Assembly (NCBI RefSeq): GCF_000014065.1
Contig: NC_008044.1
Span: 829,501 to 893,500 of the forward strand
Length of the DNA stretch: 64,000 nt
DNA from: Ruegeria sp. TM1040
Lineage (GTDB): Bacteria > Pseudomonadota > Alphaproteobacteria > Rhodobacterales > Rhodobacteraceae
Reading direction: 5' to 3'
In this document: positions 1 through 8,450 of the stretch, piece after piece
Layout: every line of letters starts with the position of its first letter
Numbering within the stretch: the first letter of the stretch is position 1
Program-made: the position numbers and the translations under genes
Notes under the pieces: generated by a model
Databases searched by the model: none
Seen by the model: the letters and a program-made list of their open reading frames with translations, nothing else
Told to the model about the DNA's origin: nothing

Positions 1-2
1 AC

Positions 3-2102
3 AATGAGACCTTCTTTGAGGCCCGCGCCGAGGCACTGTCGGAGATGCCAGGCGATGTGACCACCACTGAGGCGCTTTTGCGCGCGGTCGGCGATGAGTT
101 CGAGCGCTACGCCAAAGTGCGCAAGAACATCCCCGAGGAAGCCCTAACAGCCGTGGGTGAAACCACCGAACCTGCAAAGCTGGCGGACCTCGTGGCCGGT
201 CACTTGGGCATTGAGGTCGAGCGCAAGCAGGAACTGCTTGAGACGCTCCCGATCAGTGAACGTCTGGAGAAGGTCTATGCCCTGATGCAGTCCGAACTCT
301 CGGTGCTGCAGGTGGAGAAAAAGATCAAGACCCGCGTCAAGACGCAGATGGAGAAGACCCAGCGAGAATACTACCTGAATGAGCAGATGAAAGCCATTCA
401 GAAGGAGCTGGGCGACGGCGAGGATGGCGCTGGCGAAATTGCCGAACTCGAAGAAAAGATCGAAGGCACAAAGCTCTCGAAAGAGGCCCGTGAAAAGGCC
501 GATGCCGAGATCAAGAAGCTCAAGAACATGTCGCCGATGTCGGCCGAGGCCACAGTCGTGCGCAACTATCTTGACTGGATGCTGTCGATCCCGTGGGGCA
601 CCAAATCCCGCGTCAAAAAAGACCTTGGGCGCGCGCAGGACATCCTCGACAAGGACCACTATGGCCTTGAAAAGGTGAAGGAGCGCATCGTCGAATATCT
701 CGCGGTTCAGCAGCGTTCTGCCAAACTCAAAGGTCCGATCCTCTGCCTTGTTGGCCCTCCAGGAGTGGGTAAAACCTCGCTGGGCAAATCCGTGGCCAAG
801 GCGACGGGGCGCGAGTTCATCCGGATTTCTCTGGGTGGCGTGCGCGACGAGTCCGAGATCCGCGGCCACCGCCGGACCTACATCGGCTCCATGCCGGGCA
901 AGATTATTCAGGCGCTGAAAAAGGCCAAGACGACGAACCCGCTCATTCTGCTCGACGAGATCGACAAGATGGGCCAGGACTTCCGTGGGGACCCGGCTTC
1001 TGCGATGCTCGAAGTGCTTGATCCGGAACAGAATTCCACCTTTGTGGATCACTATCTGGAGGTCGAATATGACCTCTCGAACGTGATGTTCCTGACCACC
1101 TCGAACAGCTACAACATGCCGGGCCCGCTCTTGGACCGGATGGAGATCATTCCGCTCTCCGGCTACACCGAGGACGAGAAACGCGAGATTTCCAAGCAGC
1201 ACCTGATTTCCAAGCAGGTGAAGAACCACGGCCTCAAAGCTAAGGAATTCGAGCTGACCGATGAGGCCCTCACCGAGATCATCCGCACCTATACTCGCGA
1301 GGCGGGCGTTCGGAACCTCGAGCGTGAAATCGCCAAAGTGGCCCGCAAGGCGCTGACCTCCATCGTCAAGAAGGAGACCGAAAGCGTGAAGGTCACCCCT
1401 GAAAACCTCGGGGATTTCCTGGGCGTTGCAAAATATCGTTATGGTCTTGCAGAGCTTGAGGATCAGGTCGGTGTGGTCACCGGGCTTGCCTATACCTCCG
1501 TTGGCGGTGAACTCTTGTCCATCGAGGCGCTGCGCCTGCCGGGCAAGGGCCGGATGAAAACCACCGGTAAGCTGGGCGATGTGATGAAAGAATCCATTGA
1601 GGCAGCAAGTTCTTACGTGCGCTCCGTCTCGCCGCGTCTGGGCATCAAACCACCGCGCTTTGACAAATGGGACATCCACGTTCACGTCCCAGAGGGGGCA
1701 ACACCCAAGGATGGTCCCTCGGCAGGTCTGGCGATGGTGACCTCCATCGTGTCGGTGCTGACAGGAATTCCTGTGCGCAAGGATATCGCCATGACCGGCG
1801 AGGTGACGCTGCGCGGCAATGCCCTCGCCATCGGGGGGCTGAAAGAAAAACTGCTCGCAGCCTTGCGTGGCGGTATCAAAACCGTTCTCATCCCCAAGGA
1901 GAACGAAAAAGACCTGCCCGAGATCCCGGACAACGTGAAAGAAGGGCTGGAGATCATCCCGGTCGATCACGTCTCCGAGGTTCTTAAGCATGCGCTGGTG
2001 AGCCAACCCGAAGCGATTGAGTGGGACGAGGAGGCTGAAGAGGCCGCCGCCGCTGCCGCTGCGCTCAAGGGTGGCGACGCAAGCGGGGCAACGGCGCACT
2101 AA
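3..2102 (+). CDS. lon: Lon ATP-dependent protease (N-terminus outside window)
   Basis: Lon is a cytosolic AAA+ serine protease that degrades misfolded and regulatory proteins. The reading frame is open to the left edge, so about 100 N-terminal residues of the substrate-recognition domain are missing. About 699 residues are visible. They contain the coiled-coil N-domain remainder, a Walker A motif GPPGVGKTS near base 755, a Walker B region ILLDEIDKM near base 950 and the protease domain. The catalytic serine lies in GPSAG (codon at 1719) and the catalytic lysine in GGLKEK near base 1840. The C-terminus carries an alanine-rich tail. A hairpin terminator follows directly. Confidence 0.97.
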   Translation, partial: NETFFEARAEALSEMPGDVTTTEALLRAVGDEFERYAKVRKNIPEEALTAVGETTEPAKLADLVAGHLGIEVERKQELLETLPISERLEKVYALMQSELSVLQVEKKIKTRVKTQMEKTQREYYLNEQMKAIQKELGDGEDGAGEIAELEEKIEGTKLSKEAREKADAEIKKLKNMSPMSAEATVVRNYLDWMLSIPWGTKSRVKKDLGRAQDILDKDHYGLEKVKERIVEYLAVQQRSAKLKGPILCLVGPPGVGKTSLGKSVAKATGREFIRISLGGVRDESEIRGHRRTYIGSMPGKIIQALKKAKTTNPLILLDEIDKMGQDFRGDPASAMLEVLDPEQNSTFVDHYLEVEYDLSNVMFLTTSNSYNMPGPLLDRMEIIPLSGYTEDEKREISKQHLISKQVKNHGLKAKEFELTDEALTEIIRTYTREAGVRNLEREIAKVARKALTSIVKKETESVKVTPENLGDFLGVAKYRYGLAELEDQVGVVTGLAYTSVGGELLSIEALRLPGKGRMKTTGKLGDVMKESIEAASSYVRSVSPRLGIKPPRFDKWDIHVHVPEGATPKDGPSAGLAMVTSIVSVLTGIPVRKDIAMTGEVTLRGNALAIGGLKEKLLAALRGGIKTVLIPKENEKDLPEIPDNVKEGLEIIPVDHVSEVLKHALVSQPEAIEWDEEAEEAAAAAAALKGGDASGATAH

Positions 2103-2131
2103 AGATCTGCGGTGAGCCGATATTGATTGAA

Positions 2132-2159
2132 GGCGTCCCGGTATCGGGGCGCCTTTTTT
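2132..2159 (+). terminator. Rho-independent terminator of lon
   Basis: A 9-bp stem (GGCGTCCCG / CGGGGCGCC, one G-U pair) with a GTAT loop is followed by six T, 30 bases after the lon stop codon. Confidence 0.85.
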
Positions 2160-2168
2160 GTAGAAGAA

Positions 2169-2291
2169 GCGAGGCTCTGCCTCGCGCTCCGGGATATTGG
2201 AAGTTAGAAGAAGATGACGCGCCATCCGGACTTCTTCTGACCAGAAATATCCCGGGGTGAATTGGCCACAGGCCATGAGGGGCAGCGCCCC
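2169..2291. repeat. Cluster of palindromes, REP-like intergenic element
   Basis: The gap between lon and the tRNA (2160-2529) has no convincing gene. It holds perfect short hairpins at 2169-2185 (GCGAGGC-tct-GCCTCGC), 2263-2275 (TGGCC-aca-GGCCA) and 2279-2291 (GGGGC-agc-GCCCC). It also holds a longer imperfect inverted repeat at 2189-2255, whose outer 10-bp arms (CCGGGATATT / AATATCCCGG) match exactly. The layout resembles dispersed extragenic palindromes. Copy number in the genome cannot be seen from here. Confidence 0.45.
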
Positions 2292-2529
2292 AAACAAATA
2301 GAGCGCGGTCAAGGCGCGTGCGCCAGAGCAGACGCCCGGATATGGGGCCTTTGACGCCTACGACGGCAAAAGATGCCGAACGCAGGTCATCTGATAAGAT
2401 CATTTGCCTTTGCCACACTGACTCCAAATGGCATTTGCATGCATCGCCATGCAAAATCGGCGTGGAGCTCAAAAACTACTGTTTCCCCTCTTGCGAAGCT
2501 GTGATGAGATCGGTAAAAGCCGGCCTTGC

Positions 2530-2604
2530 GGGTGATTAGCTCAGTGGTAGAGCGCTTCGTTCACATCGAAGATGTCAGGAGTTCAAATCTCTTATCACCC
2601 ACCA
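2530..2604 (+). tRNA. tRNA-Val(CAC)
   Basis: A 75-base gene with encoded CCA. The acceptor arms GGGTGAT / ATCACCC pair fully, the anticodon stem CTTCG / CGAAG encloses loop TTCACAT (anticodon CAC, valine), and the T-arm contains GTTCAAATC. Its 3' part from 2559 is also the phage attachment core, so integration rebuilt a complete tRNA at the left end. Confidence 0.95.
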
Positions 2605-2605
2605 T
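2559..2605. repeat. attL: attL core (47-bp direct repeat, copy 1)
   Basis: 47 bases from the anticodon loop to one base past the CCA end are repeated exactly at 43258-43304. The flanks differ immediately on both sides (C versus T before, T versus C after). This is the usual overlap for integrases that use tRNA 3' ends. The integrase gene begins 68 bases away. Confidence 0.95.
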
Positions 2606-2672
2606 TAAATCAATGACTTAAGCTGATTTTACAAAGTGCCCATCGGTTCATTGAACCTAGGCCAGCAAGCCC

Positions 2673-3677
2673 TCATGCCTCCCTGATTTGAACGAAGTCC
2701 AGGATCTCAGCTGCATCCTGCAGGTGATCGGGCGCGAATCTCGCGTACGTCTGGTAGGTGATGGCAACATTGGAGTGCCCTAGGTACTGCGCAACTTTCT
2801 CCAGCGGAACGCCGTTTGATACCATAGCAACCGCGCTGGAATGCCGAATCGTGTGCAGGGTCACTCCGTCAAGTTCGGCTCTACGGCAGGCCGCCTCAAA
2901 CCCTTTCCGAATGTTCTTCACCTTGCCGCCAGCATATTCGACCACATAGTCGCTGAGTGCGGCGTCATGAGCGGTTTGGAGCGCGGCCCGGATCCCGGAG
3001 TTCATCGGGACAATGGCACGGCCCTTGCGGGTCTTCGAGTCGTCAAGGCGCAGATTGATGATCCCGCGCTGGAAGTCTACCCGGTCCCATGTCAGGTCCA
3101 GAACGGCACCGATCCGCCCGGCAGTTGCGAAGAGCAGGTGGATAGCTAGGGCGATATGTGGCGCGGATGCCGCGTCGATCAGGGCCGCGATTTCTTCCTT
3201 TTCGAGATACCGTTCTTTTGGCGTCGGCTTGGCCGGGCGCTCGATGGATGGGGCCTTGTCGATGATCCGCTCCTTCACGGCAAAGCGCATTGCGCTGCGA
3301 AGGTGGCCTAGTTCCGTGTGAATGGTGCCCTGCGATTTACCCTCGGCAGTGCGATTGGTCACATACTTGCGGCAGAGGGACGTGGTGATCTGATCGGGCC
3401 GATATGCACCGAAGTGAGCGAGAACAGCCTTCCCAGTATAGCCCATCGTCTTGGCTGTGGGCTTTTCTCCAAGGTCTTGGCGGTAAGCCTCCCAGATGTC
3501 AGCAACCGTGTCTCTTCCCCGGCGTTGGTCGAGTGTCTCGCGCCGGTAGACATCTATCGCTTCTGGCTCGGCTTCCTCTCGGGTGCGTGCCTTAAGGCTA
3601 TAACGTCTTCGCTTGCCACCTTCATGCCAATAGACGCAGAATCCGCCCCTGAAACGTCCGATGCTGATGTCTGGCAT
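2673..3677 (-). CDS. int: Tyrosine-type site-specific integrase
   Basis: The integrase recombines attP with the tRNA-Val attB. The 334-residue protein has an N-terminal arm-type domain (MPDISIGRFRGGF...), a SAM-like core-binding domain (residues about 60-150) and a catalytic domain. Catalytic residues are visible: Arg in TAGRIGAVLDL, the H-x-x-R box in TLHTIRHSS, His in YLGHSNVA and the nucleophile Tyr in TYQTYARF. The frame is open further upstream, but this ATG matches the usual N-terminus of the family and avoids a longer overlap with the excisionase-like gene. It is the last gene of the leftward operon and lies beside attL. Confidence 0.93.
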   Translation of the reverse strand: MPDISIGRFRGGFCVYWHEGGKRRRYSLKARTREEAEPEAIDVYRRETLDQRRGRDTVADIWEAYRQDLGEKPTAKTMGYTGKAVLAHFGAYRPDQITTSLCRKYVTNRTAEGKSQGTIHTELGHLRSAMRFAVKERIIDKAPSIERPAKPTPKERYLEKEEIAALIDAASAPHIALAIHLLFATAGRIGAVLDLTWDRVDFQRGIINLRLDDSKTRKGRAIVPMNSGIRAALQTAHDAALSDYVVEYAGGKVKNIRKGFEAACRRAELDGVTLHTIRHSSAVAMVSNGVPLEKVAQYLGHSNVAITYQTYARFAPDHLQDAAEILDFVQIREA

Positions 3678-3835
3678 TGCTCCATTTCCTCCACCACAGT
3701 CGCTGGGATTCTGTATAGGCGTCCCAGTCGGAAGTGTTTTAATTCGCCTTGCAGGCACATATTTCGAATAGTGGTAGCACTTACGTCCCACCGATGGCCA
3801 AGGGTTTCGGGGGTGAACGGTGTCGATCGTCCCAT
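3554..3835 (-). CDS. Excisionase-like MerR/HTH protein
   Basis: A 93-residue protein whose first 50 residues match the HTH_17/excisionase pattern: TPETLGHRWDVSATTIRNMC followed by a GELKHFRLGRLYRIP wing. It probably binds attachment-site arms and sets the direction of recombination; this is inferred from family and position. Its C-terminal part overlaps the integrase start by 124 bases in another frame. Its ATG overlaps the stop codon of the upstream 51-residue gene (TGATG), which suggests translational coupling. Confidence 0.7.
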   Translation of the reverse strand: MGRSTPFTPETLGHRWDVSATTIRNMCLQGELKHFRLGRLYRIPATVVEEMEQCQTSASDVSGADSASIGMKVASEDVIALRHAPERKPSQKR

Positions 3836-3990
3836 CAAGCGGCCTCCTTCTTCTGGTCCTGTATAGGCTTGGCGTATTCAATCGAGTGCTCCAGATCGTC
3901 CCAAGTGCGATTGATCTCGATGAGATCCCCGGATCGTATCGCGCGACGGTGAGTCTCGATGCGCTGGCGCAAGAGCGTTTGCGGGCTCAC
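3835..3990 (-). CDS. Small unknown phage protein (51 aa)
   Basis: A GTG-start frame coding a charged, mostly helical 51-residue protein (starts VSPQTLLRQRIETHRRA, ends DQKKEAA). It is not recognised. The call rests on tight packing: its GTG overlaps the stop of the upstream gene (GTGA) and its TGA overlaps the ATG of the excisionase-like gene. A good purine-rich ribosome site (GAGGG) precedes it. Confidence 0.55.
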   Translation of the reverse strand: MSPQTLLRQRIETHRRAIRSGDLIEINRTWDDLEHSIEYAKPIQDQKKEAA

Positions 3991-4427
3991 TGCGAGCCCT
4001 CCAGTGCAGCATGGATCAGCGCCTCCGCTGCGTGCCAGTCTTGAACGTCTGTGACTTCCTCACGATCTGCTGCCTGCATCAGGGGGAGGACTGCCTTGCA
4101 TGCATTCTGCAAGTTTAGGATTTGCTCTGCCTGTTCCGCGCAGGTGCGGGCGCAGTCCTCGACCTGATTGGCGAGGGTGTCACGCTCAAACTTTTCGTTC
4201 ATGGCGTCAGCGATGAATTGAGCGGTTTTCTTCTGAGCTTGCTCTGCCTCTCTTTCTGTCAAAGCAAGTGCCTGGCCCTTCCCCGTCAGATACCCCCATC
4301 CTCGAATATCAGCCACCATGCACGCACCGCCAAACTCATCGACGCCCCATATTTTCAGGCCATACGCATCTGTCTTGAAGGGAGGGCGCGCAAATGTCGG
4401 AATATCTGGAAGCTTTGGTCTGCTCAT
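3987..4427 (-). CDS. Unknown phage protein, coiled coil (146 aa)
   Basis: The protein is not recognised. The N-terminal 60 residues are hydrophilic (PKLPDIPTFARPPF...). Residues about 65-130 form a helical coiled coil with the phrase DTLANQVEDCARTCAEQAEQILNLQ. Nearly the same phrase occurs in the next upstream gene (DTLANQVEDCARECAKLAEEIQ), so the two genes share a duplicated module. It overlaps both neighbours by 4 bases and belongs to the early leftward operon. Confidence 0.7.
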   Translation of the reverse strand: MSRPKLPDIPTFARPPFKTDAYGLKIWGVDEFGGACMVADIRGWGYLTGKGQALALTEREAEQAQKKTAQFIADAMNEKFERDTLANQVEDCARTCAEQAEQILNLQNACKAVLPLMQAADREEVTDVQDWHAAEALIHAALEGSQ

Positions 4428-5368
4428 GACGCACTCTTCTTCTGAACCATGACATCGAAAATGATGCTTGAAGGAATGAAATAGCCTGCCGATCGTAGGC
4501 CTTTCGCCAGATTATCCGCAGCCTTCTGCACGCTCTGGCGTGGTGCCGGTGCGTTCTCGCAGTCGCATGGGGCGTCGATATGATCGCCCCAAGGCTGCAC
4601 GCCGCCGCTATCCCGCATTCCTGAACCGCTGCACTCGGGGCAGTCTGGGTGCGGGGCTGGCTCGGACTTCAGGGTGCGGATCAACTCGGCCTTTGACTCG
4701 CATGCGTTGTGCTGCCCCATGTCGTAGGCTTCCGCTCTGGTTTGACCCATAAACATAGGAGGAATGGTTGGCTTTTTGATACGAGCGACCACCTCTGCCG
4801 CCTCCTCCAGCGCCGCATTCCGCGCCTCTTCCTTGATCTGCTCGATCCGCTCGACCGTGGTGTGAACGATGGTGTCAGGGGCGATGAAGTTAGCATCCGG
4901 AAATTGCATCCAGCGCTTGATCTTCCATGCCGCCAAGTAGGTATCGTCTGCGGTCGTGTAGTCGTAGGAGTGTTCTTCGGGCAGAGATCGTAGGACCACG
5001 CGACGATTGTCTTCAAGAAGCGCGATAAACCACTCGGAGCCTGAAATCTTGTCAGGGTATCCGTCGCGCCAAACTCCCTTTTCTAGGGCATAAAGCGAGG
5101 CCCTTGTTTCCGCCAGTTGCGCTTGCAGCCTCTGGATCTCCTCGGCCAGCTTGGCGCACTCCCGGGCGCAGTCCTCGACCTGATTGGCGAGGGTGTCACG
5201 TTCGGCGGCGAGGGCGCTTAGCTGATCCGCCGCTTTGAGGTAGAGTTCGAAAGCGTCCTCCCACCCCTGAATCATCGAAACCGCTTCGCGCGAAGCAAGG
5301 CCTGAAATCTCTTTTGCGACGCGCTCCACCGCCTCTGTGCTTGTGTCTACTGTGTTGGCCTTGTTCAT
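4424..5368 (-). CDS. Unknown phage early protein with coiled coil and Cys motif (314 aa)
   Basis: The start MNKANTV is chosen because it overlaps the upstream stop by 4 bases (ATGA). Residues about 50-110 form a coiled coil, including the module shared with the downstream gene. The C-terminal part holds a CPECSGSGMRDSGG...CDCE cysteine cluster that could bind zinc, as in DnaJ-type or Ea22-like phage proteins. The function is unknown. The mosaic build, with a variable middle and conserved ends, is typical of early-region accessory proteins of temperate phages. Confidence 0.7.
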   Translation of the reverse strand: MNKANTVDTSTEAVERVAKEISGLASREAVSMIQGWEDAFELYLKAADQLSALAAERDTLANQVEDCARECAKLAEEIQRLQAQLAETRASLYALEKGVWRDGYPDKISGSEWFIALLEDNRRVVLRSLPEEHSYDYTTADDTYLAAWKIKRWMQFPDANFIAPDTIVHTTVERIEQIKEEARNAALEEAAEVVARIKKPTIPPMFMGQTRAEAYDMGQHNACESKAELIRTLKSEPAPHPDCPECSGSGMRDSGGVQPWGDHIDAPCDCENAPAPRQSVQKAADNLAKGLRSAGYFIPSSIIFDVMVQKKSAS

Positions 5369-6024
5369 GCTGCCTCTCCTGTATGCTCTGCCGCCCATGA
5401 TCCAAACTGGTCGGCCCATGCGGCAGCCATCCCAGCGAACGTCTTGCTACGAAACTTCCAGCGATCCGGCCCCGGCGGCGCCCGGTGGATGGCTGACCAG
5501 CGCTTGTGATCGTCTGTGCCGGGGCGTGGCGGGGTAAGTTTGTTTGTGGGCACCAGATCGGGCAGGTTGCGCAGGTAGAGCCCTGTCGCCTTGAAGGCCG
5601 GATCTCCGAACCACCATGGCTGCACGATTTGAGGCTTGATCCAGTTCCGGATTCGCTCGCGTGCGTGCTTGTGCATCACGGGGTTTTCGACCGCGACATG
5701 CGGGATCGGGGCATTTAAGCAATCCGAGAACAGATCCGCACCTTTATCAAGGTCGGCCCACATCTCGGCAAGCGTGCGTCCGGTCGGCGGTTTTGTCAGC
5801 CAGCGCACGCCGGAATTGCACAGCCGGGTGCAGGGCGGGTTCGAGACCAACAGCAAATCCCAACCCCATCCCAGCACATTGCGGATGTCGTCTTGGATAT
5901 GCCGGTTCGTCGGCTTATCGGCGTGCAACAGGTCGCACTGCCATGCGTCATGCCCGCGCGCGAGGAATGCATCCAGCGCCACACAGGAGGTCGCGCAACC
6001 GATTAGAACTTTCAGTGACTTCAT
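5365..6024 (-). CDS. DNA cytosine methyltransferase-like phage protein
   Basis: A 219-residue protein. It starts with a SAM-domain-like strand (MKSLKVLIGCATSCVALDAFLARGHDA), has the acidic turn CDLLHADKP, and then LLLVSNPPCTRLCNSG in place of the PPCQ motif IV of C5-cytosine methylases. A VENPVMHKHA motif fits the ENV motif VI. Phages often carry this short variant, annotated as methylase-like or unknown. The target-recognition domain is reduced, so activity is uncertain. It could shield phage DNA from restriction. It is coupled by ATGA overlaps on both sides. Confidence 0.6.
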   Translation of the reverse strand: MKSLKVLIGCATSCVALDAFLARGHDAWQCDLLHADKPTNRHIQDDIRNVLGWGWDLLLVSNPPCTRLCNSGVRWLTKPPTGRTLAEMWADLDKGADLFSDCLNAPIPHVAVENPVMHKHARERIRNWIKPQIVQPWWFGDPAFKATGLYLRNLPDLVPTNKLTPPRPGTDDHKRWSAIHRAPPGPDRWKFRSKTFAGMAAAWADQFGSWAAEHTGEAA

Positions 6025-6146
6025 GCTGCGGTCTTCTCTCGCTTGGTGTGCGCCCAGGTAAGGAACTCAGGACGGGGTTTCGGTAAGGCGCGCCACTCGC
6101 TGTATAGGCGGGCCGCTTCGTTCTCTTTCTCGGACTCGGTGGGCAT
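6021..6146 (-). CDS. Small unknown phage protein (41 aa)
   Basis: A 41-residue frame (MPTESEKENEAARLYSEWRA...), acidic at the start and basic at the end. Its stop overlaps the next ATG (ATGA). The coding call rests on this overlap and on filling the only gap in the operon. No strong ribosome site is visible and the family is unknown. Confidence 0.45.
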   Translation of the reverse strand: MPTESEKENEAARLYSEWRALPKPRPEFLTWAHTKREKTAA

Positions 6147-6169
6147 CTCAGCGAGGGCAGGTGAAGAGA

Positions 6170-6943
6170 TCAGTAATCACCAACCGAAGTGACGACTTCA
6201 TCCTCGTCCACCTCGATCACAGTTTCAGCCGCGTACATGGCCAGTAGCTTTTGAGTGAGCCCGTAGGGTCGGCGCATCGAGAAGCCCGCTTTGCCGCCCT
6301 TGCTCGTGATCACTCCGCTGTATTCTTGGATCTGTGAAATCGTTCCGGTGGTGATCTCATGGTTCGACTGGTCGCGGTCTTGTTTGATCCCGTGCCAGAC
6401 CTCCAGCACCACTTCACAGCTTCCCTTGTCGCTATGAGAGTAGTGGGTTGTATCATCGAGATAGACCTTCCAGCGAGGCCCCCAGAAGTCGCTATCGTCA
6501 ACGTGGATCTCCTCTACGATGCAGGTGACGACCTCCCCATATCCGCCATCTTCCTCGTGGCTCTGGCGCATCTGATTGACGATCTCAGAGAGCTTTATGG
6601 ATTGAGGAGCGACCCCGAGCATTTCGTTGATGTCAGCCTGCAGACGTCCCTGAATTAGTTCAGATGCAACCGCCTCGACTTGGTTTTGAACCATCGCGCA
6701 GACCATGTTGTTGTAGCTCGGCAGATCCAGGTTGGAGATTGACAAAGCCTCCTCGATTTTCTTTTCGAGAGTCCGTCCAAAATCCGAATAGCTGCGCATT
6801 GCGCTTTCAATTGCGCCTTTGACTGTTTCCCCGATCTTCTTGTCGATGATTTCTTTCACGCGCTCGGGTGCTGTCGCTTCCTGCAATGCTTGCCCGGCAA
6901 GGATCGCAATGTCGGTTGTCGGTGCTTCGATTTGATCTTTCAT
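6170..6943 (-). CDS. Unknown phage early protein (257 aa)
   Basis: Not recognised. The first 120 residues look helical (PERVKEIIDKKIGETVKGAIESAMRSY...). The second half is a beta-rich acidic domain (VVTCIVEEIHVDDSDFWGPRWKVYLDD...) ending in EVDEDEVVTSVGDY. There is no signal peptide or membrane segment. Its place between the methylase-like and nuclease genes suggests an early DNA-metabolism or host-takeover role, but nothing in the sequence defines it. Confidence 0.65.
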   Translation of the reverse strand: MKDQIEAPTTDIAILAGQALQEATAPERVKEIIDKKIGETVKGAIESAMRSYSDFGRTLEKKIEEALSISNLDLPSYNNMVCAMVQNQVEAVASELIQGRLQADINEMLGVAPQSIKLSEIVNQMRQSHEEDGGYGEVVTCIVEEIHVDDSDFWGPRWKVYLDDTTHYSHSDKGSCEVVLEVWHGIKQDRDQSNHEITTGTISQIQEYSGVITSKGGKAGFSMRRPYGLTQKLLAMYAAETVIEVDEDEVVTSVGDY

Positions 6944-6964
6944 GTCTGTTCTCCGTTCAGAGGC

Positions 6965-7342
6965 TCAAGCAACGATCAGGTTGCCCATGCGGTGTTGTGC
7001 GATAAGGGTTTCCCCAAGGGCGCGGGTCACATCATCCCATCCCCAAAGCTCGCCGTTTCTGCGCCGGTCCAAGGCATCGTGGCAGTCAGAGCAGGCGAAG
7101 ACCGCGAGGAAATCCATTGGCTTCTCAGATGTTCCGGCCCAGCCAAATGCGCGGATGTGGCAAAGGCTAGTGGTCTCAGGGTTGTTGTTGCAGCAGGGCA
7201 GGCGGAGTGTGCAGGGCTGACCTTTCGCGGCGGTGCGCAGCTTGGTCATCTTCGGGCCGCTCGCCTTCATCGACTTGCGGGTCGGCGTCGGAGGCTTTGC
7301 TCCTTTCAGGCCTAGCGGGCCACGTCCCATGAGGTCGGTCAT
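6965..7342 (-). CDS. YbcO/DUF1364-family putative nuclease
   Basis: A 125-residue protein with the YbcO (DUF1364) signature: MTKLRTAAKGQPCTLRLPCCNNNPETTSLCHIR, then FACSDCHDALDRR. The Cys pairs and His residues resemble a zinc-bound HNH-like core. Family members are encoded in the nin region of lambdoid phages beside recombination genes. The start MTDLMGRG overlaps the previous stop by 4 bases. It probably acts in phage recombination; the substrate is unknown. Confidence 0.75.
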   Translation of the reverse strand: MTDLMGRGPLGLKGAKPPTPTRKSMKASGPKMTKLRTAAKGQPCTLRLPCCNNNPETTSLCHIRAFGWAGTSEKPMDFLAVFACSDCHDALDRRRNGELWGWDDVTRALGETLIAQHRMGNLIVA

Positions 7343-7845
7343 GCTGCTTGTTTCCCTAGGTCTTCTGGGGCCACGCCGATCTGCGCTGAAACCCAATCCA
7401 AAATCGCATTCTTGCTCTCCTTGAAGCGATCCCCGCCCATGGCGCGCACCGATTGGCTCTCAGGCGTCCAGACGCGCACCACAGGTCCCTGCACTTGGCC
7501 TAGCGCGTATCCGTGCGCCTTGACCTCCGCAGCCAGCAGGGCCTCCTTCACGCGGCGTGCTGTGGCGTTCGCCCCGCAGTCCAGCGTGTAGACCTGTGAA
7601 AACCCGGTTGCGATCAAAGCGTGTTTCCGGAGCGCCTCTGGCGTCTCAGCCCACGGCATGTGCATCACGGCTTCCGGCAGGCTGGCCCAGGCGTCCTTGA
7701 TCCATGCGAACTGGTGCCGGTGGCTCTTTCCGCTGCGGTCCCGGTCGATGCTGACCGTGACAAGCTCGCCATCGGTTAGTTCCGGCCCCTGATTGGACAG
7801 GAGGCGCAGGCACCCGTTTTCCCACCTGGCGCGGTAGTACATCAC
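7339..7845 (-). CDS. Unknown phage recombination-region protein (168 aa)
   Basis: A beta-rich N-terminus (MYYRARWENGCLRLLSNQGPELTDGELVTV) is followed by a helical region with HRHQFAWIKDAWASLPEAVMHMPWAETPEALRKHALIATG. Family membership is uncertain; position and the RHQFA...ALRKHAL pattern would fit a NinB-like recombination mediator. Translation may start at GTG 7845 (GTGA overlap with the exonuclease gene) or ATG 7842. Confidence 0.6.
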   Translation of the reverse strand: MMYYRARWENGCLRLLSNQGPELTDGELVTVSIDRDRSGKSHRHQFAWIKDAWASLPEAVMHMPWAETPEALRKHALIATGFSQVYTLDCGANATARRVKEALLAAEVKAHGYALGQVQGPVVRVWTPESQSVRAMGGDRFKESKNAILDWVSAQIGVAPEDLGKQAA

Positions 7846-8450
7846 GCGGCTTCCTGGAGGGTGCGCAGCTTGGCGAAGGTATCGTCGACGCTGGTCAGGA
7901 ATGAACGCACGGCGTCGGTGATTTCTCTCGCCTTTTCTGAGTCATACTCGACACGCTGGATGTATAGTTGCAGGTCGTCCGGAAGATCCGGGTTGAAGCT
8001 GACGAAATCGCACCATTCACGCCCGGTGCATTCCATCTGCCAGAGCATTTGCAGCACATATCCCTTTTTGATGTCGCCTCCGGTCAAGACACGGATATGC
8101 TCTGTCGGCTGCGGGCATTTGATCTCCACAAGCCCAAGCTCCCCTACCAGCCCGTCAGGAGATGCGCCGGCCATTTCGATCAGTGGATGCGGCACAAAGC
8201 CGACCTCATTTACAGAAAGCCCGGTCGCCAGCGTGTACATGGCCCTCGCCTGCGGCTCCGTTTCTGTGCCGTGCTGCATGGCCGCGCTGGTGAACGTCTC
8301 TGTCGGAGTTCCGGTCAGGCGCTCACACACAAGCTGGGATCGGTAGTTCTGGAATCCGGCTGTCGTCGGATTCATCATCACGTCAGCAATGCGGCTGGCG
8401 GTGACGCGGCCAAGTCTGGCCTCATGCCATTCTGGAGTCCCTTGTTCCAT
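7842..8450 (-). CDS. Lambda-type (YqaJ) exonuclease
   Basis: A 202-residue PD-(D/E)XK exonuclease of the YqaJ/lambda Exo family. It starts EQGTPEWHEARLGRVTASRIADVM, continues with HGTETEPQARAMY, and shows the metal-binding residues in GASPDGLVGELGLVEIKCP (D, then E-x-K), followed by the LQMLWQMECTGREWCDFVSF motif. It degrades the 5' strand to produce 3' tails. Its stop overlaps the start of the next gene, and the ERF annealase lies directly upstream, forming a two-component recombination system. Confidence 0.9.
   Translation of the reverse strand: MEQGTPEWHEARLGRVTASRIADVMMNPTTAGFQNYRSQLVCERLTGTPTETFTSAAMQHGTETEPQARAMYTLATGLSVNEVGFVPHPLIEMAGASPDGLVGELGLVEIKCPQPTEHIRVLTGGDIKKGYVLQMLWQMECTGREWCDFVSFNPDLPDDLQLYIQRVEYDSEKAREITDAVRSFLTSVDDTFAKLRTLQEAA

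Noticed and set aside
144-2312. Long minus-strand frame (722 codons) opposite lon
   Set aside because: It is the antisense shadow of a high-GC, well-conserved gene; its product is rich in odd residues, matches no family, and lon is certain.
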